This document shows, in pieces, positions 1-8,370 of a DNA stretch of 38,543 bases. This stretch comes from Oscillospiraceae bacterium (GTDB lineage: Bacteria > Bacillota > Clostridia > Oscillospirales > Oscillospiraceae): contig JAQXMD010000035.1 in assembly GCA_029012465.1 (NCBI GenBank), positions 1 to 38,543 on the forward strand, read 5' to 3'. Each line of letters opens with the position of its first letter. Within the stretch, counting starts at the first letter, position 1. A program made the translations under genes and the position numbers. The notes beneath the pieces are model-generated. The model saw nothing but the letters and a program-made list of their open reading frames with translations. It was not told where the DNA came from and did not search any database.

Positions 1-125
1 CTGGAACGCTGGGGCGCTCCAGCGGAATGTGCAAGGATTTTGGGCGGTTTTACCCGAAATCCTTGCACTTGAACAAAGCCAATTGGCCTTGCAAGCCTTG
101 GCTTTCAAGGCTTGCAGCTTTGTTC
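1..125. repeat. Cluster of three inverted repeats upstream of the phosphohexomutase gene
   Basis: Three hairpins lie head to tail. The first pairs 1-8 with 15-22 and has one mismatch. The second is a 16-bp stem (29-44 with 53-68, one G-T wobble, 8-base loop). The third has a perfect 10-bp stem (91-100 with 106-115, 5-base loop) nested inside an outer 8-bp stem (71-78 with 118-125), with the 10-base palindrome GCCAATTGGC (78-87) in its left flank. None is followed by a T run, so they are not typical terminators. The 3' arm of the third runs into the putative -35 box of the next promoter. The window edge may cut a larger element. Confidence 0.7.
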
Positions 126-140
126 ATTATGCATTATAAT
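112..140 (+). promoter_or_regulatory. Putative housekeeping promoter for the phosphohexomutase gene
   Basis: TTGCAG (112-117), a 17-base spacer and a perfect TATAAT (135-140) precede the gene by about 60 bases. The -35 box overlaps the 3' arm of the preceding hairpin, so hairpin extrusion or a palindrome-binding protein could affect this promoter; that part is inference. Confidence 0.6.
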
Positions 141-201
141 AATAACACAATCATTCTGTTCCCATGAACGATTTATTATTATTTGGTTAGGAGTGGATCA
201 T

Positions 202-1932
202 ATGACAGCAATGGAAAAGTATGAGCTCTGGTGCAGAGAGGTTCCTGCGGATTCGCCTGTTGGTCAGGAGCTTACGGCCCTGAAAGGGGACAGTGCAGAG
301 ATTCAGGCCCGGTTCGGCGGGGATCTCAGTTTCGGAACCGCCGGCCTCCGGGGCGTTATGGGCGCCGGTACGGACCGGATGAATGTGTATACGGTCCGCC
401 GTGCGGCGCTGGCCTATGGTCAGTATATCAAGGCTGCGCCCCTTCCGGACACCTGTGTCATTGCTTATGACACCAGAAACAACGGCCTGCTGTTCTCTCA
501 GACCTGCGCCGTGGCTCTGGCGGAGGAGGGGATTCAGGTCTACCTGTTCCGAGAGCCTACGCCCACGCCGGTGCTGTCCTTTGCTGTCCGCCATCTGAGC
601 ACCGGTGGCGGTGTGGTCATGACCGCCAGCCATAATCCCGCCCCCTATAACGGCATGAAGTGCTATGGCAATGACGGCTGCCAGCAGACCGATGAACCTG
701 CCGCCGAGGTTTACGCGCGCATTCAGAAGCTGCCGATGATCTCTCATGGGGAAAAGTCTTTTGAGGACTATGTGGCCGAAGGCAGAATCCAGCTGATCTG
801 GGATGAGGTCTACGACGCCTACTATGAGGCCGTTCTGGGAGAGATGCTCTGCAAGGATCTGATCCCTGTTTCCGGCTTGAAGATTCTGTATACACCCCTC
901 CACGGCACCGGCCTTGTGCCTGTTACCACCCTGTTTGACCGGCTGGGGGTTGACTACGATGTGGTTACTGCGCAGGCTACCCCTGACGGGGATTTTCCCA
1001 CCTGTCCCTATCCTAATCCCGAGACGGAGCCTGCCTTTGACGAGGCGAAAAAGGTCATTGCGGAGGGCGGCAAGTACGATTTGATCGTTGCCACGGACCC
1101 TGATGCGGACCGTGTGGCTGTGGCGGTTCCCATGGCTGACGGTTCCATCCAGCGCCTTTCCGGCAATGAGCTGGGCTGTATGCTGCTGGAGTTCATTCTC
1201 AACAACCGGACCCGTCAGGGAACCCTGCCCGCAAACAGCAAGTGCATTAAGAGTATTGTCACCACGCCCATGGTACTGAATGTGGCAAAGAAATACGGCT
1301 GTGAGAACATCGACGTGCTCACGGGCTTTAAGTACATTGGCAGTACCATTCTGGGCCTTGAACAGCAGGGGAGAGAGAACGAAGTGGTCTTTGCCTTTGA
1401 GGAAAGCTGCGGCTTCCTGAAGGGCACTTATGCAAGAGACAAGGACGCTCAGGTGGCCTGTGTGCTGGTCTGCGCTCTGGCGGCTGCCTGCAAGCTGGAC
1501 GGGCTGACGGTGGCTGACAAGCTCCGGCTCCTGTATCAGAACTATGGCTTCTACAAGACCCGGGTGGTCTCCGTGGAGCTGGACGGAGAGAAGGGCAAGA
1601 AGCTCTGCGCGGAGTTCATTGATTCCCTGCGGGCAAATACTCCCGCTGACATTGCCGGTATGGCTGTTGGCTCTGTGGCGGATTATAAGCTTGGAATCGA
1701 GAAGGACTTGACCACAGGCGAAGAAAAGAAGCTGGACTTCCCTTCCTCCAATGTGCTGTCCTTCCAGGTTGGGGCTTCCAGCCGGGTGATCCTCCGGCCC
1801 TCCGGCACCGAGCCGAAGCTGAAGATTTACTACTTCGCTGCCCATGAGGAGGAGGAAAGGGCTCTGGAGATTCTGTCCGGGCTTGTCAGCGCCATGAACA
1901 GAAAAATGCAGGATTTTGGAATTTCCTGCTGA
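202..1932 (+). CDS. pgcA: Phosphoglucomutase/phosphomannomutase (alpha-D-phosphohexomutase, PgcA-like)
   Basis: A 576-residue cytosolic enzyme that interconverts hexose 1- and 6-phosphates, supplying sugar nucleotides for envelope polymers. All four family signatures are present in order: the phosphoserine loop TASHNP with Ser143, the metal site DPDADR (299-304), the sugar-binding loop EESCGF (400-405) and the phosphate-binding RPSGTEPK (532-539). The length matches the Firmicutes PgcA type (about 580 residues) rather than the shorter GlmM type. I chose ATG 202 because TTAGGAG lies 8 bases upstream. The open frame extends further upstream to 112, but that stretch covers the promoter. Glucose versus mannose preference cannot be read from the sequence. 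The gene appears monocistronic, with a new promoter 17 bases after its stop. Confidence 0.93.
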   Translation: MTAMEKYELWCREVPADSPVGQELTALKGDSAEIQARFGGDLSFGTAGLRGVMGAGTDRMNVYTVRRAALAYGQYIKAAPLPDTCVIAYDTRNNGLLFSQTCAVALAEEGIQVYLFREPTPTPVLSFAVRHLSTGGGVVMTASHNPAPYNGMKCYGNDGCQQTDEPAAEVYARIQKLPMISHGEKSFEDYVAEGRIQLIWDEVYDAYYEAVLGEMLCKDLIPVSGLKILYTPLHGTGLVPVTTLFDRLGVDYDVVTAQATPDGDFPTCPYPNPETEPAFDEAKKVIAEGGKYDLIVATDPDADRVAVAVPMADGSIQRLSGNELGCMLLEFILNNRTRQGTLPANSKCIKSIVTTPMVLNVAKKYGCENIDVLTGFKYIGSTILGLEQQGRENEVVFAFEESCGFLKGTYARDKDAQVACVLVCALAAACKLDGLTVADKLRLLYQNYGFYKTRVVSVELDGEKGKKLCAEFIDSLRANTPADIAGMAVGSVADYKLGIEKDLTTGEEKKLDFPSSNVLSFQVGASSRVILRPSGTEPKLKIYYFAAHEEEERALEILSGLVSAMNRKMQDFGISC

Positions 1933-1948
1933 GAGATCTGGAAAACCC

Positions 1949-1977
1949 TTGACAACCCCGGGGGAATCCGGTAGAAT
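1949..1977 (+). promoter_or_regulatory. Promoter of the valS T-box transcript
   Basis: A consensus TTGACA (1949-1954), a 17-base spacer and TAGAAT (1972-1977). Transcription would start near 1984, just ahead of the T-box leader. Confidence 0.85.
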
Positions 1978-1983
1978 AGTTTA

Positions 1984-2229
1984 AATACAAAACGCAAACG
2001 GCAATGAGGAAGAGGAGTAAAGCCTCCCATCCCTTCAGAGAGCAGGCGGTTGGTGCAAGTCCTGCGGGAAAACGCTTGAAGGTCGCTTCTGAGCTGCGTT
2101 TCTGAATGCTGTAGGAAACGCCGGGTGCTCCCGTTACAGAGACATGAGTGCGGCAAGAGTGCCGAATTCAGGTGGTACCACGGAATTATTTCGCCCTGAA
2201 CATATATATATATATGTTCAGGGCTTTTT
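1984..2229 (+). promoter_or_regulatory. T-box riboswitch leader, probably tRNA-Val responsive
   Basis: The leader carries the stem I landmarks (an AGTA-type bulge near 2014, AGAGAG then GGTGCAAG around 2037-2059), the T-box sequence AGGTGGTACCACGG (2170-2183) and a terminator. In the T-box bulge TGGT (2173-2176) would pair with an uncharged tRNA ending in ACCA, which fits tRNA-Val with discriminator A. The likely specifier codon is GTC (2082-2084), in the context GAAGGTCGC followed by TTCTGAG, a pattern usual for the 3' side of the specifier loop. Uncharged tRNA-Val would stabilise the antiterminator and allow valS expression. The T-box identity is firm; the specifier was assigned by eye and by agreement with valS. 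The ~460-base gap between genes holds only this leader and two hairpins. Confidence 0.92.
2193..2229 (+). terminator. T-box intrinsic terminator
   Basis: A perfect 32-base palindrome (2193-2224) whose core is an alternating AT run, followed by TTTTT. Because the centre is AT repeat, the loop is undefined and the hairpin can slide. It competes with the antiterminator formed around the T-box sequence. Confidence 0.92.
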
Positions 2230-2270
2230 GTCTGCGGCGGCTGACCGCCTATTTCCGCCAGAAATTCGTT

Positions 2271-2319
2271 TGTGAAGCCTTGAAATACACCATGTATTCC
2301 TGCAGCTTCACACCTTTTT
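2271..2319 (+). terminator. Second terminator-like hairpin in the valS leader
   Basis: TGTGAAGC (2271-2278) pairs with GCTTCACA (2305-2312), an inner AATACA/TGTATT stem (about 2284-2298) closes on a 3-base loop, and TTTTT follows at 2315-2319. It lies about 40 bases after the T-box terminator and about 75 before valS, with no gene between. It could be a backup attenuator, a leftover of a duplicated leader, or a weak structure without function. Confidence 0.55.
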
Positions 2320-2393
2320 CTGACGAAAATATTCTGGCCATCCGCTCTTGCCAAATTATGTAGTAAAGTGATTTAATTTAGGAGATGATATTG

Positions 2394-5027
2394 TTGAAAG
2401 AGTTACCAAAGATTTATGACCCCAAACAGGTGGAATCCAGCATCTATGAGATGTGGCAGAAGGGCGGCTATTTCCACACGGAGCGTGATCCGGAGAAGAA
2501 GCCCTTTACCATTGTGATGCCGCCCCCCAATGTCACCGGTCAGCTGCACATGGGTCATGCCATGGACTGCACCGTGCAGGACATTCTCATTCGCTTCAAG
2601 CGTATGCAGGGCTATGCCGCCCTGTGGCTGCCCGGCTATGACCATGCGGGCATCGCCACCCAGATTAAGGTGGAGGAGGAGCTGCGCAAGGAGGGCCTGA
2701 CCCGCCATGACCTTGGCCGGGAAAAATTCCTTGACCGGGTTTGGCAGTGGAAGGAGCAGTACGGCGGCAGAATCGTGGAACAGCAGAAGACCCTTGGCTC
2801 CTCCTGTGACTGGGACCGTCACCGGTTCACCATGGACGAGGGCTGCTCCAAGGCCGTTCGTGAGGTTTTTGTGCGCCTGTATGAAAAGGGCTATATCTAC
2901 AAGGGCAGCCGGATCATCAACTGGTGTCCCCACTGTATGACCGCTCTGTCTGACGCGGAGGTGGAGTATTCCGAAAAGCCCGGCAGCCTGTGGCACCTGC
3001 GTTACCCCATCAAGGGGGAGGAGGGCAAGTATCTGATCGTTGCCACCACCCGTCCTGAGACCATGATGGGCGACACCGGCGTTGCGGTGAACCCGGGTGA
3101 CGAGCGGTATAAGGACCTGATTGGAAAGACCTGCATCCTGCCCATTATGAACCGTGAAATTCCCATCGTTGCCGACGACTATGTGGAAATGGACTTCGGC
3201 ACCGGCTGCGTGAAGATGACCCCCGCCCACGACCCCAACGACTTTGAGGTGGGTCAGCGACACAATCTGGAGATCATTCGTGTCATTGGCGACGACGGTA
3301 AGATCAACGAGCAGGGTGGCCCCTACAAGGGCATGGATCGCTATGAGTGCCGGAAGGCTGTTATCGCCGATCTGGAGGCCCAGGGCTATCTGGAGAAGGT
3401 GGAGGACTACACCCACAACGTTTCCACCTGCTACCGCTGCCATAACGATGTGGAGCCTCTGATCTCTGCCCAGTGGTTCGTGAAGATGGAGCCTCTGGCA
3501 AAGGAGGCCATCCGCGTGGTGGAGGAGGGCGAGACCAAATTCGTGCCCGATCGTTTCTCCAAGACCTATCTCAACTGGATGGAGAATGTCCATGACTGGT
3601 GTATCTCCCGTCAGCTCTGGTGGGGTCATCAGATTCCCGCATGGAAGTGCGACGACTGCGGTGAGTACACCGTTTCCAGAGAGGATCCCACCCATTGCTG
3701 CCATTGCGGCAGTGAGCACATCACCCGGGAGGAGGATGTGCTGGATACCTGGTTCTCCTCGGCGCTGTGGCCCTTTGAGACCCTGGGCTGGCCGGATCAG
3801 ACTGAGGATCTTGACTATTTCTATCCCACGGATGTGCTTGTCACCGGCTATGATATCATTTTCTTCTGGGTTGCCAGAATGATCTTCTCCGGCTGTGAGC
3901 AGATGAAGAAAACGCCCTTCCACACGGTCTTTATCCATGGCCTTGTCCGGGATGACAAGGGCAGAAAGATGAGCAAATCTCTGGGCAACGGCATTGATCC
4001 GCTGGAGATGGTGGAGAAGTACGGCGCGGACGCTCTGCGTCTGAATATGATCTCCGGCAACAGCCCCGGAAACGACATGCGCTTCTATGTGGAGCGCTGC
4101 GAGGCCATGCGGAACTTCGCCAATAAGATCTGGAACGCCAGCCGTTATGTGATGATGAACCTGACCATCGACAAAAACGAGCTGCCCGACCTCCAGAAGC
4201 TGGAGCAGGAGGACAAGTGGATTCTCTCCAAGCTGAACGCTCTGATCTCAGAGGTCACGGAGAACATGGACCGGTATGAGCTTGGTATTGCCGTGCAGAA
4301 AATCTATGATTTCATCTGGGATTCCTACTGCGACTGGTATATCGAGCTGACCAAGTCCCGCCTGTACGCCGACAATGAGGAGAGCAAGATCACCGCACAG
4401 CAGGTTCTGGTTTACGTTCTGGATCAGTTCCTGAAGCTGCTGCACCCCTTCATGCCCTTCATCACCGAGGAAATCTGGCAGGCCATCCCCCATGAGGGCG
4501 AGAGTATCATGATCTCCCAGTGGCCCACTGCTTCCGAGGAACTGAACTTCCCCGCAGAGGAAGCCGCCATGGAGAGCATTATGGCTGCCATCCGGGCTGT
4601 CCGAAATCGCCGTGCAGAGATGAATGTTCCCCCCAGCAAGAAGTCCACCCTCTATATCATCACCGAGAAGGAGAGCGTCTTTAAGCAGGGCGAGGCCTTC
4701 ATCATGAAGCTGGCTTACTCCGACAATCTGGTGGTTCGCACAGAGGCGCCTGCCGGTGCTGATGACATGGTTGCCTGTGTCACAGCCGATGCTAAGATGT
4801 ATATGCCCATGGATCAGCTGGTGGACATTGAGAAGGAGCTCCAGCGCATTGACAAGGAGCTTGGCAAGCAGCAGAAGGCTCTGGAGGGCATCGAGAAGAA
4901 GCTTTCCAACCCAGGATTCCTCAGCAAGGCTCCCGAGGCCGTTGTGAACGGGGAAAAGGAGAAGGCTGAAAAGCTCCGGGCACTGATTGCCCAGCTGGAA
5001 GAGAGCAAGCAGCGTCTCCAGAAGTAA
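2394..5027 (+). CDS. valS: Valyl-tRNA synthetase
   Basis: A class I synthetase of about 877 residues that charges tRNA-Val, the usual Firmicutes length. The HIGH motif appears as HMGH (52-55), preceded by PPPNVTG, and the KMSKS motif is exact (525-529). A CxxC pair followed by CxxC in the mid region (near 3650-3715) fits the zinc-binding insertion. The last ~65 residues form the Lys/Glu-rich coiled-coil arm typical of ValRS. Start choice: AGGAG ends at 2384, so the ATG at 2385 directly abuts it and cannot use it, whereas TTG 2394 has 9-base spacing (TTG 2391 has 6). I prefer TTG 2394, giving a protein that begins [10 protein letters not shown]. Expression is under the T-box upstream. Confidence 0.96.
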   Translation: MKELPKIYDPKQVESSIYEMWQKGGYFHTERDPEKKPFTIVMPPPNVTGQLHMGHAMDCTVQDILIRFKRMQGYAALWLPGYDHAGIATQIKVEEELRKEGLTRHDLGREKFLDRVWQWKEQYGGRIVEQQKTLGSSCDWDRHRFTMDEGCSKAVREVFVRLYEKGYIYKGSRIINWCPHCMTALSDAEVEYSEKPGSLWHLRYPIKGEEGKYLIVATTRPETMMGDTGVAVNPGDERYKDLIGKTCILPIMNREIPIVADDYVEMDFGTGCVKMTPAHDPNDFEVGQRHNLEIIRVIGDDGKINEQGGPYKGMDRYECRKAVIADLEAQGYLEKVEDYTHNVSTCYRCHNDVEPLISAQWFVKMEPLAKEAIRVVEEGETKFVPDRFSKTYLNWMENVHDWCISRQLWWGHQIPAWKCDDCGEYTVSREDPTHCCHCGSEHITREEDVLDTWFSSALWPFETLGWPDQTEDLDYFYPTDVLVTGYDIIFFWVARMIFSGCEQMKKTPFHTVFIHGLVRDDKGRKMSKSLGNGIDPLEMVEKYGADALRLNMISGNSPGNDMRFYVERCEAMRNFANKIWNASRYVMMNLTIDKNELPDLQKLEQEDKWILSKLNALISEVTENMDRYELGIAVQKIYDFIWDSYCDWYIELTKSRLYADNEESKITAQQVLVYVLDQFLKLLHPFMPFITEEIWQAIPHEGESIMISQWPTASEELNFPAEEAAMESIMAAIRAVRNRRAEMNVPPSKKSTLYIITEKESVFKQGEAFIMKLAYSDNLVVRTEAPAGADDMVACVTADAKMYMPMDQLVDIEKELQRIDKELGKQQKALEGIEKKLSNPGFLSKAPEAVVNGEKEKAEKLRALIAQLEESKQRLQK

Positions 5028-5033
5028 AAAATT

Positions 5034-5178
5034 GGGGCTGCTGCAAAAAGCAACAGCCCCAGTGAAATTCGGCCTTTGGCCGAGTGAAATACGCCCGCGG
5101 CGTGTGAAATCCGGCTTGAAGCCGGGTGAAATCGCCCCTGCCGGGGCGGATTATGTGTCCCTGCGGGACAGATGAAAC
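5034..5178 (+). repeat. Array of six small hairpins joined by a conserved GTGAAAT spacer
   Basis: After valS come six stem-loops: 5034-5060 (GGGGCTG stem), 5069-5083 (TCGGCC), 5091-5103 (ACGCC), 5111-5125 (CCGGCT), 5133-5148 (CGCCCC) and 5156-5170 (TGTCCC). The spacers at 5062-5068, 5084-5090, 5104-5110 and 5126-5132 are all exactly GTGAAAT; the next is a variant, GATTAT (5149-5154), and the last is GATGAAAC (5171-5178). Repeat period is 20-22 bases. Stem sequences differ from unit to unit but each is fully self-complementary, so pairing is kept while sequence is not. The first hairpin, read on the minus strand, is followed by a T6 run and would also terminate in that direction. The period is not a multiple of three, which argues against coding. 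Function unknown. Confidence 0.85.
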
Positions 5179-5184
5179 GCTTTT

Positions 5185-5222
5185 GGGTGCGTTGCAATGC
5201 ATTTTGCAACGCGCCCGTTTTG
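5185..5222 (+). terminator. Probable valS terminator
   Basis: A 13-bp stem (5185-5197 with 5204-5216, one G-T wobble, 6-base loop) followed by the weak T run GTTTTG. It closes the valS unit and lies 30 bases before folC. Confidence 0.6.
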
Positions 5223-5251
5223 AACCATTTTCGAGGAAGGGCAGATCAACA

Positions 5252-6502
5252 ATGACCTATGAAGCATGCCTTGAAAAAATACACCTGCGCAAAACCTTTT
5301 CCACCGGTGGGCCCACGCTGGAGCGCATCCGGCGGCTGATGGAACGGCTGGGAAATCCCCAAAACCGCTTTCAGGTGGTCCATGTGGCGGGCACCAACGG
5401 AAAGGGGAGCACCTGCGCCATGCTGGACGCAGCCCTTCGGGGGGCCGGAAAGCGGACTGGCCTGTTTACATCCCCATATCTTGTGGACTTCCGGGAACGA
5501 ATCCGAATTGACGGACAGATGATCGGAAAGGAACAGCTTGTTTCCTGCTTTGAGACGGTGATGGAGCAGGAAAGGGCATTAGAGGAAGCGGGCCTTGAGC
5601 CGGTCAACGAGTTTGAACTGGTGACAGCCATAGGCTTTGTGGCCTTTGCCCGGGCTAGAGTGGAGTATGTGGTGCTGGAGGTGGGCCTTGGGGGACGGAC
5701 TGACCCCACAAATCTGGTGGAAAAGCCCGCCTGCTGCTGTATTATGCCCATTTCTCTGGATCATACGGCGATTCTAGGAAACACCATCCGGGAGATTGCG
5801 GTGGAAAAGGCCGGAATCATCAAGCCTCGGTGTCCTGTGGTTGTGGCAAGGCAGACCGGTGAGGCCATGGAGGTGTTCCGGAAAGCTGCCGGGGACAAAC
5901 AGGCTCCGCTCATAGAGGTGCGGCCTGTGGAGCCGATCACCCAGTCCTGCAGCGGCTCCCGGTTCCGGTATGGGGGAGAGGAGCTACAAATTCCTCTGCT
6001 GGGGGCTTATCAGATGGACAATGCCGCGGTGGTCTGGGAAGCGGCGAAGGTGTTGGGCTTATCTGCCGATACGGTAAAGGCGGCCCTGAAAACCGTGGTC
6101 TGGTCGGGCAGATTGCAGCTGTTTCCGGGGAAGCCCCAGATCCTTGTGGATGCGGGACATAACCTTGCGGGAATTTCCTCGGTGTGCGATACGCTGGACC
6201 GGCTGTTCCCCGGAAAAACCATCACCGCTGTGATGGCTATGATGCGGGACAAGGATTACGCAGCCTGCATTCCCATGATTGCCCGCCGGTGCAAAACTCT
6301 CATCGGCACCTGTGTCCCTCTGCCCCGGGCGTTGGAGCCGGAGGCGGTGGCGGAATGCGCATCCCGATACTGCAAGACTGCCTTTGCGCCCACCTTCGCG
6401 GAGGCTATGGACTTGGCAAGGGAGACAGACTGCGATCTGATCCTTGTCTGCGGTTCTGTTTACGGAGCCGGTGCAGTGCTGGAGCTGCTGGGAAATAAAT
6501 AA
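5252..6502 (+). CDS. folC: Folylpolyglutamate synthase / dihydrofolate synthase
   Basis: A 416-residue Mur-ligase-family ATPase that adds glutamate to folates (and, in bifunctional members, to dihydropteroate). The N-terminal P-loop region reads HVAGTNGKGST (44-54). Further signatures are TSPYLVDFRERI, the EVGLGGRTDPTN segment, a DHTAILG motif and the C-terminal domain motif DAGHN. Length is normal for the family. Start ATG 5252 has GAGGAAGG about 11 bases upstream; in-frame upstream extension would run through the hairpin array and is rejected. dfrA and a ThyX-like gene elsewhere in the window use the same folate pool. Whether the enzyme is bifunctional cannot be decided from the sequence. 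Confidence 0.95.
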   Translation: MTYEACLEKIHLRKTFSTGGPTLERIRRLMERLGNPQNRFQVVHVAGTNGKGSTCAMLDAALRGAGKRTGLFTSPYLVDFRERIRIDGQMIGKEQLVSCFETVMEQERALEEAGLEPVNEFELVTAIGFVAFARARVEYVVLEVGLGGRTDPTNLVEKPACCCIMPISLDHTAILGNTIREIAVEKAGIIKPRCPVVVARQTGEAMEVFRKAAGDKQAPLIEVRPVEPITQSCSGSRFRYGGEELQIPLLGAYQMDNAAVVWEAAKVLGLSADTVKAALKTVVWSGRLQLFPGKPQILVDAGHNLAGISSVCDTLDRLFPGKTITAVMAMMRDKDYAACIPMIARRCKTLIGTCVPLPRALEPEAVAECASRYCKTAFAPTFAEAMDLARETDCDLILVCGSVYGAGAVLELLGNK

Positions 6503-6538
6503 CGCGCACCGATTTTGGGCGTCGTTCATAAGACGGAT

Positions 6539-6568
6539 AAAGGCGTGACGATGGTAGTCACGCCTTTT
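6539..6568. terminator. Bidirectional terminator after folC
   Basis: AAAGGCGTGAC (6539-6549) pairs perfectly with GTCACGCCTTT (6557-6567) around a 7-base loop. The stem ends in T4 on the plus strand and also in a T run on the minus strand. Confidence 0.9.
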
Positions 6569-6877
6569 GTCTATAGAAGCGCACAGAGCGCGCATATGAT
6601 GTTCCACTGAATAAATGCGCACTTGTATCTGCTTGATAAACTGGAAGTTGACGGGGCGGCCGCCTTGCCTCTCCCTCTGGGAGAGCCGGGGCACTGCCGA
6701 CAAGCGCGTCATCTTCCGATTTCAGGTCTCTTCGGCTCCATATTAGCACATATCAGGATATGATACAAGGACAGCAACAGCAGAACAAGTCCGCTGTTGC
6801 TGAATACTTTCTTACTTTGACGACAAGCCGGAGCTGTTTGCCTCTGGCATATTACTTCCATATGGGATGTAAAAATA
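6569..6877. other. Non-coding interval with two inverted repeats
   Basis: About 310 bases between the folC terminator and the end of a minus-strand gene. I see no convincing gene. It contains CTCTCCC-TCT-GGGAGAG (6669-6685) and a perfect 10-bp inverted repeat with an 11-base loop (6772-6781 with 6793-6802). Neither has a T run on either strand. The first has the look of a dispersed intergenic repeat, but I cannot confirm other copies from this window. Confidence 0.5.
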
Positions 6878-7087
6878 TTACAGAGAGAAATCCCGTTTGT
6901 CGTATTTCTCAAAATCCGGCAGCTTCGGTTTTGGGGGTGTGCGCCGAAGGGGATCATATCGAAAACGACGGCAGTGGGCGGTTTCCTCCCGGATGCCCTT
7001 TCTGCGGCAGATCACCGTACCCGGCTCTGCGGAAGAACCGTGAGCGCAATAGGCGCAGCGGGGTTCAATATTTTTGCGGAACAGCAT
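6878..7087 (-). CDS. Small conserved cysteine protein (69 residues), function unknown
   Basis: The protein starts MLFRKNIEPRCAYCAHG and contains four cysteines in a CxYC...C...C pattern, then CRRFRYDPLRRTPP, and ends in an acidic/aromatic tail. The spacing suggests a small zinc- or iron-binding knuckle. I recall similar short proteins in Clostridia carrying the same FRYDPLxR motif, but no function is known to me. The start at 7087 is supported by a perfect AGGAGG (complement of 7096-7101) 8 bases upstream; a longer frame to 7129 lacks this. It lies 34 bases downstream of ylbJ on the same strand, so the two are probably cotranscribed, hinting at but not proving a sporulation-time role. Confidence 0.8.
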   Translation of the reverse strand: MLFRKNIEPRCAYCAHGSSAEPGTVICRRKGIREETAHCRRFRYDPLRRTPPKPKLPDFEKYDKRDFSL

Positions 7088-7121
7088 GATAGTTGCCTCC
7101 TGTCTCATTTCAACGGGAAGA

Positions 7122-8306
7122 TTATACATGCTTTTTCTCCGAATTTCCAGAGTTTTTTCTGAGAAATACAGCAGAAATGACAGTCATCAGAAGCCAGCAT
7201 ACCGCTGCGGCACACAGAGACGTAAAAAGCGCGGTGGGGAACTGCAGCCGGGCCAGTGTTGTGACCTCAGACGCAAGATACGCTGATACCGGAGCGTCCC
7301 ACCCAAGGAGCTTTGAAAGGATCAAAATGATTCCGCCGGAGAGAATTCCGTGGAGCAGCTTCCCGAAAAAATAGGTTTTTGTGGAAAGGCCGCTGGAGCC
7401 GATAAAGCTCAGTACCTGGCAGTGGACGGACAGACCTGCCCAGCCCAGGATAAAGGCTGCCATGCACATGCGGCTGCCCAGGTTCGAGGCTGCGTCCCGC
7501 AGGCTCCAGACTCCGGAGGTCATTTCGATGATGCCGGACAGCAGAGCCTCAATCAGCTCCGTGGAAACGCCATGATCCCGGAGCAGATAGGCCAGACTCC
7601 CCGCAAGGGCTTTGAGGATTCCCGATAGAAACAGCAGACGGATCACCACGGTGAAAAAGATAACAAAGGCGCAGATGTTCAGGGTGGCGGAAAAGGCGGA
7701 TTTCACGGCCTCTGGAAAGGCTTCATAGAAGGAAACCGGCTTGCTGTGGGTTTGGACGGCACTTCGGAGGGCAACACCGTGATAGCCGTGGTTTCGGAAC
7801 AGAATTCCAACCAGAATGGAGGCTGCCACATGGGCGCCGTACAGCCACAGCCCCACCTTACTGCTGGAAAACACCCCTGCGCCTACTACGCCCAGAATAA
7901 AGGCGGGGCCGGAATTGTTGCAGAAGCTGAGCATCCGTTCCGCCTCCTCTTTGGAGCATTGACCGGATTCATACAGCCCAATTGCGGTTCTGGCTCCCAC
8001 CGGATATCCGCCCACAATGCCCAGAAGATAGGCCCCGGAGCAGCATCCGCTGAGGTGAAACAGGGGCTGCATGAGTTTTCCCAGCAGGTGGTTGAGGCTT
8101 GACAGCAGATTCAGCCGGATACAGAGGGTGGAAAGGACGAAAAAAGGAAACAGAGATGGAAGAATCACGTTCATGGACAGCTCAACGCCGCTTCTGGCTG
8201 CCGCTACGGACTCGGTGGGATGGAGCACCAGCGCAAGGAGCATGCAAAAGATTCCCAGAAAGAAGCAGCTGTCCCGGAATCGGGCTTTGGAGAGATATCG
8301 GCTCAT
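7122..8306 (-). CDS. ylbJ: Sporulation integral membrane protein YlbJ
   Basis: A polytopic membrane protein of 394 residues, close to the ~400 of B. subtilis YlbJ, which is made in the mother cell under sigma-E and needed for normal spore maturation. The region PSLFPFFVLSTL, the glycine-rich GGYPVGARTA, the EEAERMLSFCNNSGPAF segment and the following GVVGAG are the conserved Gate/nucleoside-recognition-like core of this family. Hydrophobic segments occur throughout. ATG 8306 is preceded by GAGGTGAT; the open frame extends ~70 codons further, but that is antisense to yqfC and lacks family similarity. It is divergent from yqfC-yqfD, so sporulation genes of related timing flank one 80-base control region. 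Confidence 0.9.
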   Translation of the reverse strand: MSRYLSKARFRDSCFFLGIFCMLLALVLHPTESVAAARSGVELSMNVILPSLFPFFVLSTLCIRLNLLSSLNHLLGKLMQPLFHLSGCCSGAYLLGIVGGYPVGARTAIGLYESGQCSKEEAERMLSFCNNSGPAFILGVVGAGVFSSSKVGLWLYGAHVAASILVGILFRNHGYHGVALRSAVQTHSKPVSFYEAFPEAVKSAFSATLNICAFVIFFTVVIRLLFLSGILKALAGSLAYLLRDHGVSTELIEALLSGIIEMTSGVWSLRDAASNLGSRMCMAAFILGWAGLSVHCQVLSFIGSSGLSTKTYFFGKLLHGILSGGIILILSKLLGWDAPVSAYLASEVTTLARLQFPTALFTSLCAAAVCWLLMTVISAVFLRKNSGNSEKKHV

Positions 8307-8370
8307 GACAATCACCTCGGAAAAAGATATGCGCCTGAGACATGAAAATTGCCTCCCACACATAGGCTGA

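Noticed and set aside
187-1845. Long open frame antisense to the phosphohexomutase gene (552 codons)
   Set aside because: It mirrors the codon bias of the real gene, has no ribosome binding site and no recognisable motif.
2201-2216. AT dinucleotide microsatellite
   Set aside because: It is the centre of the palindromic T-box terminator, not an independent repeat tract.
5034-5178. CRISPR array
   Set aside because: Constant parts are only 7 bases and the variable parts are themselves hairpins; repeat and spacer lengths and lack of cas genes do not fit.
5126-5251. N-terminal extension of FolC from an upstream ATG
   Set aside because: It would translate the hairpin array and the terminator; ATG 5252 has a ribosome binding site and matches the family start.
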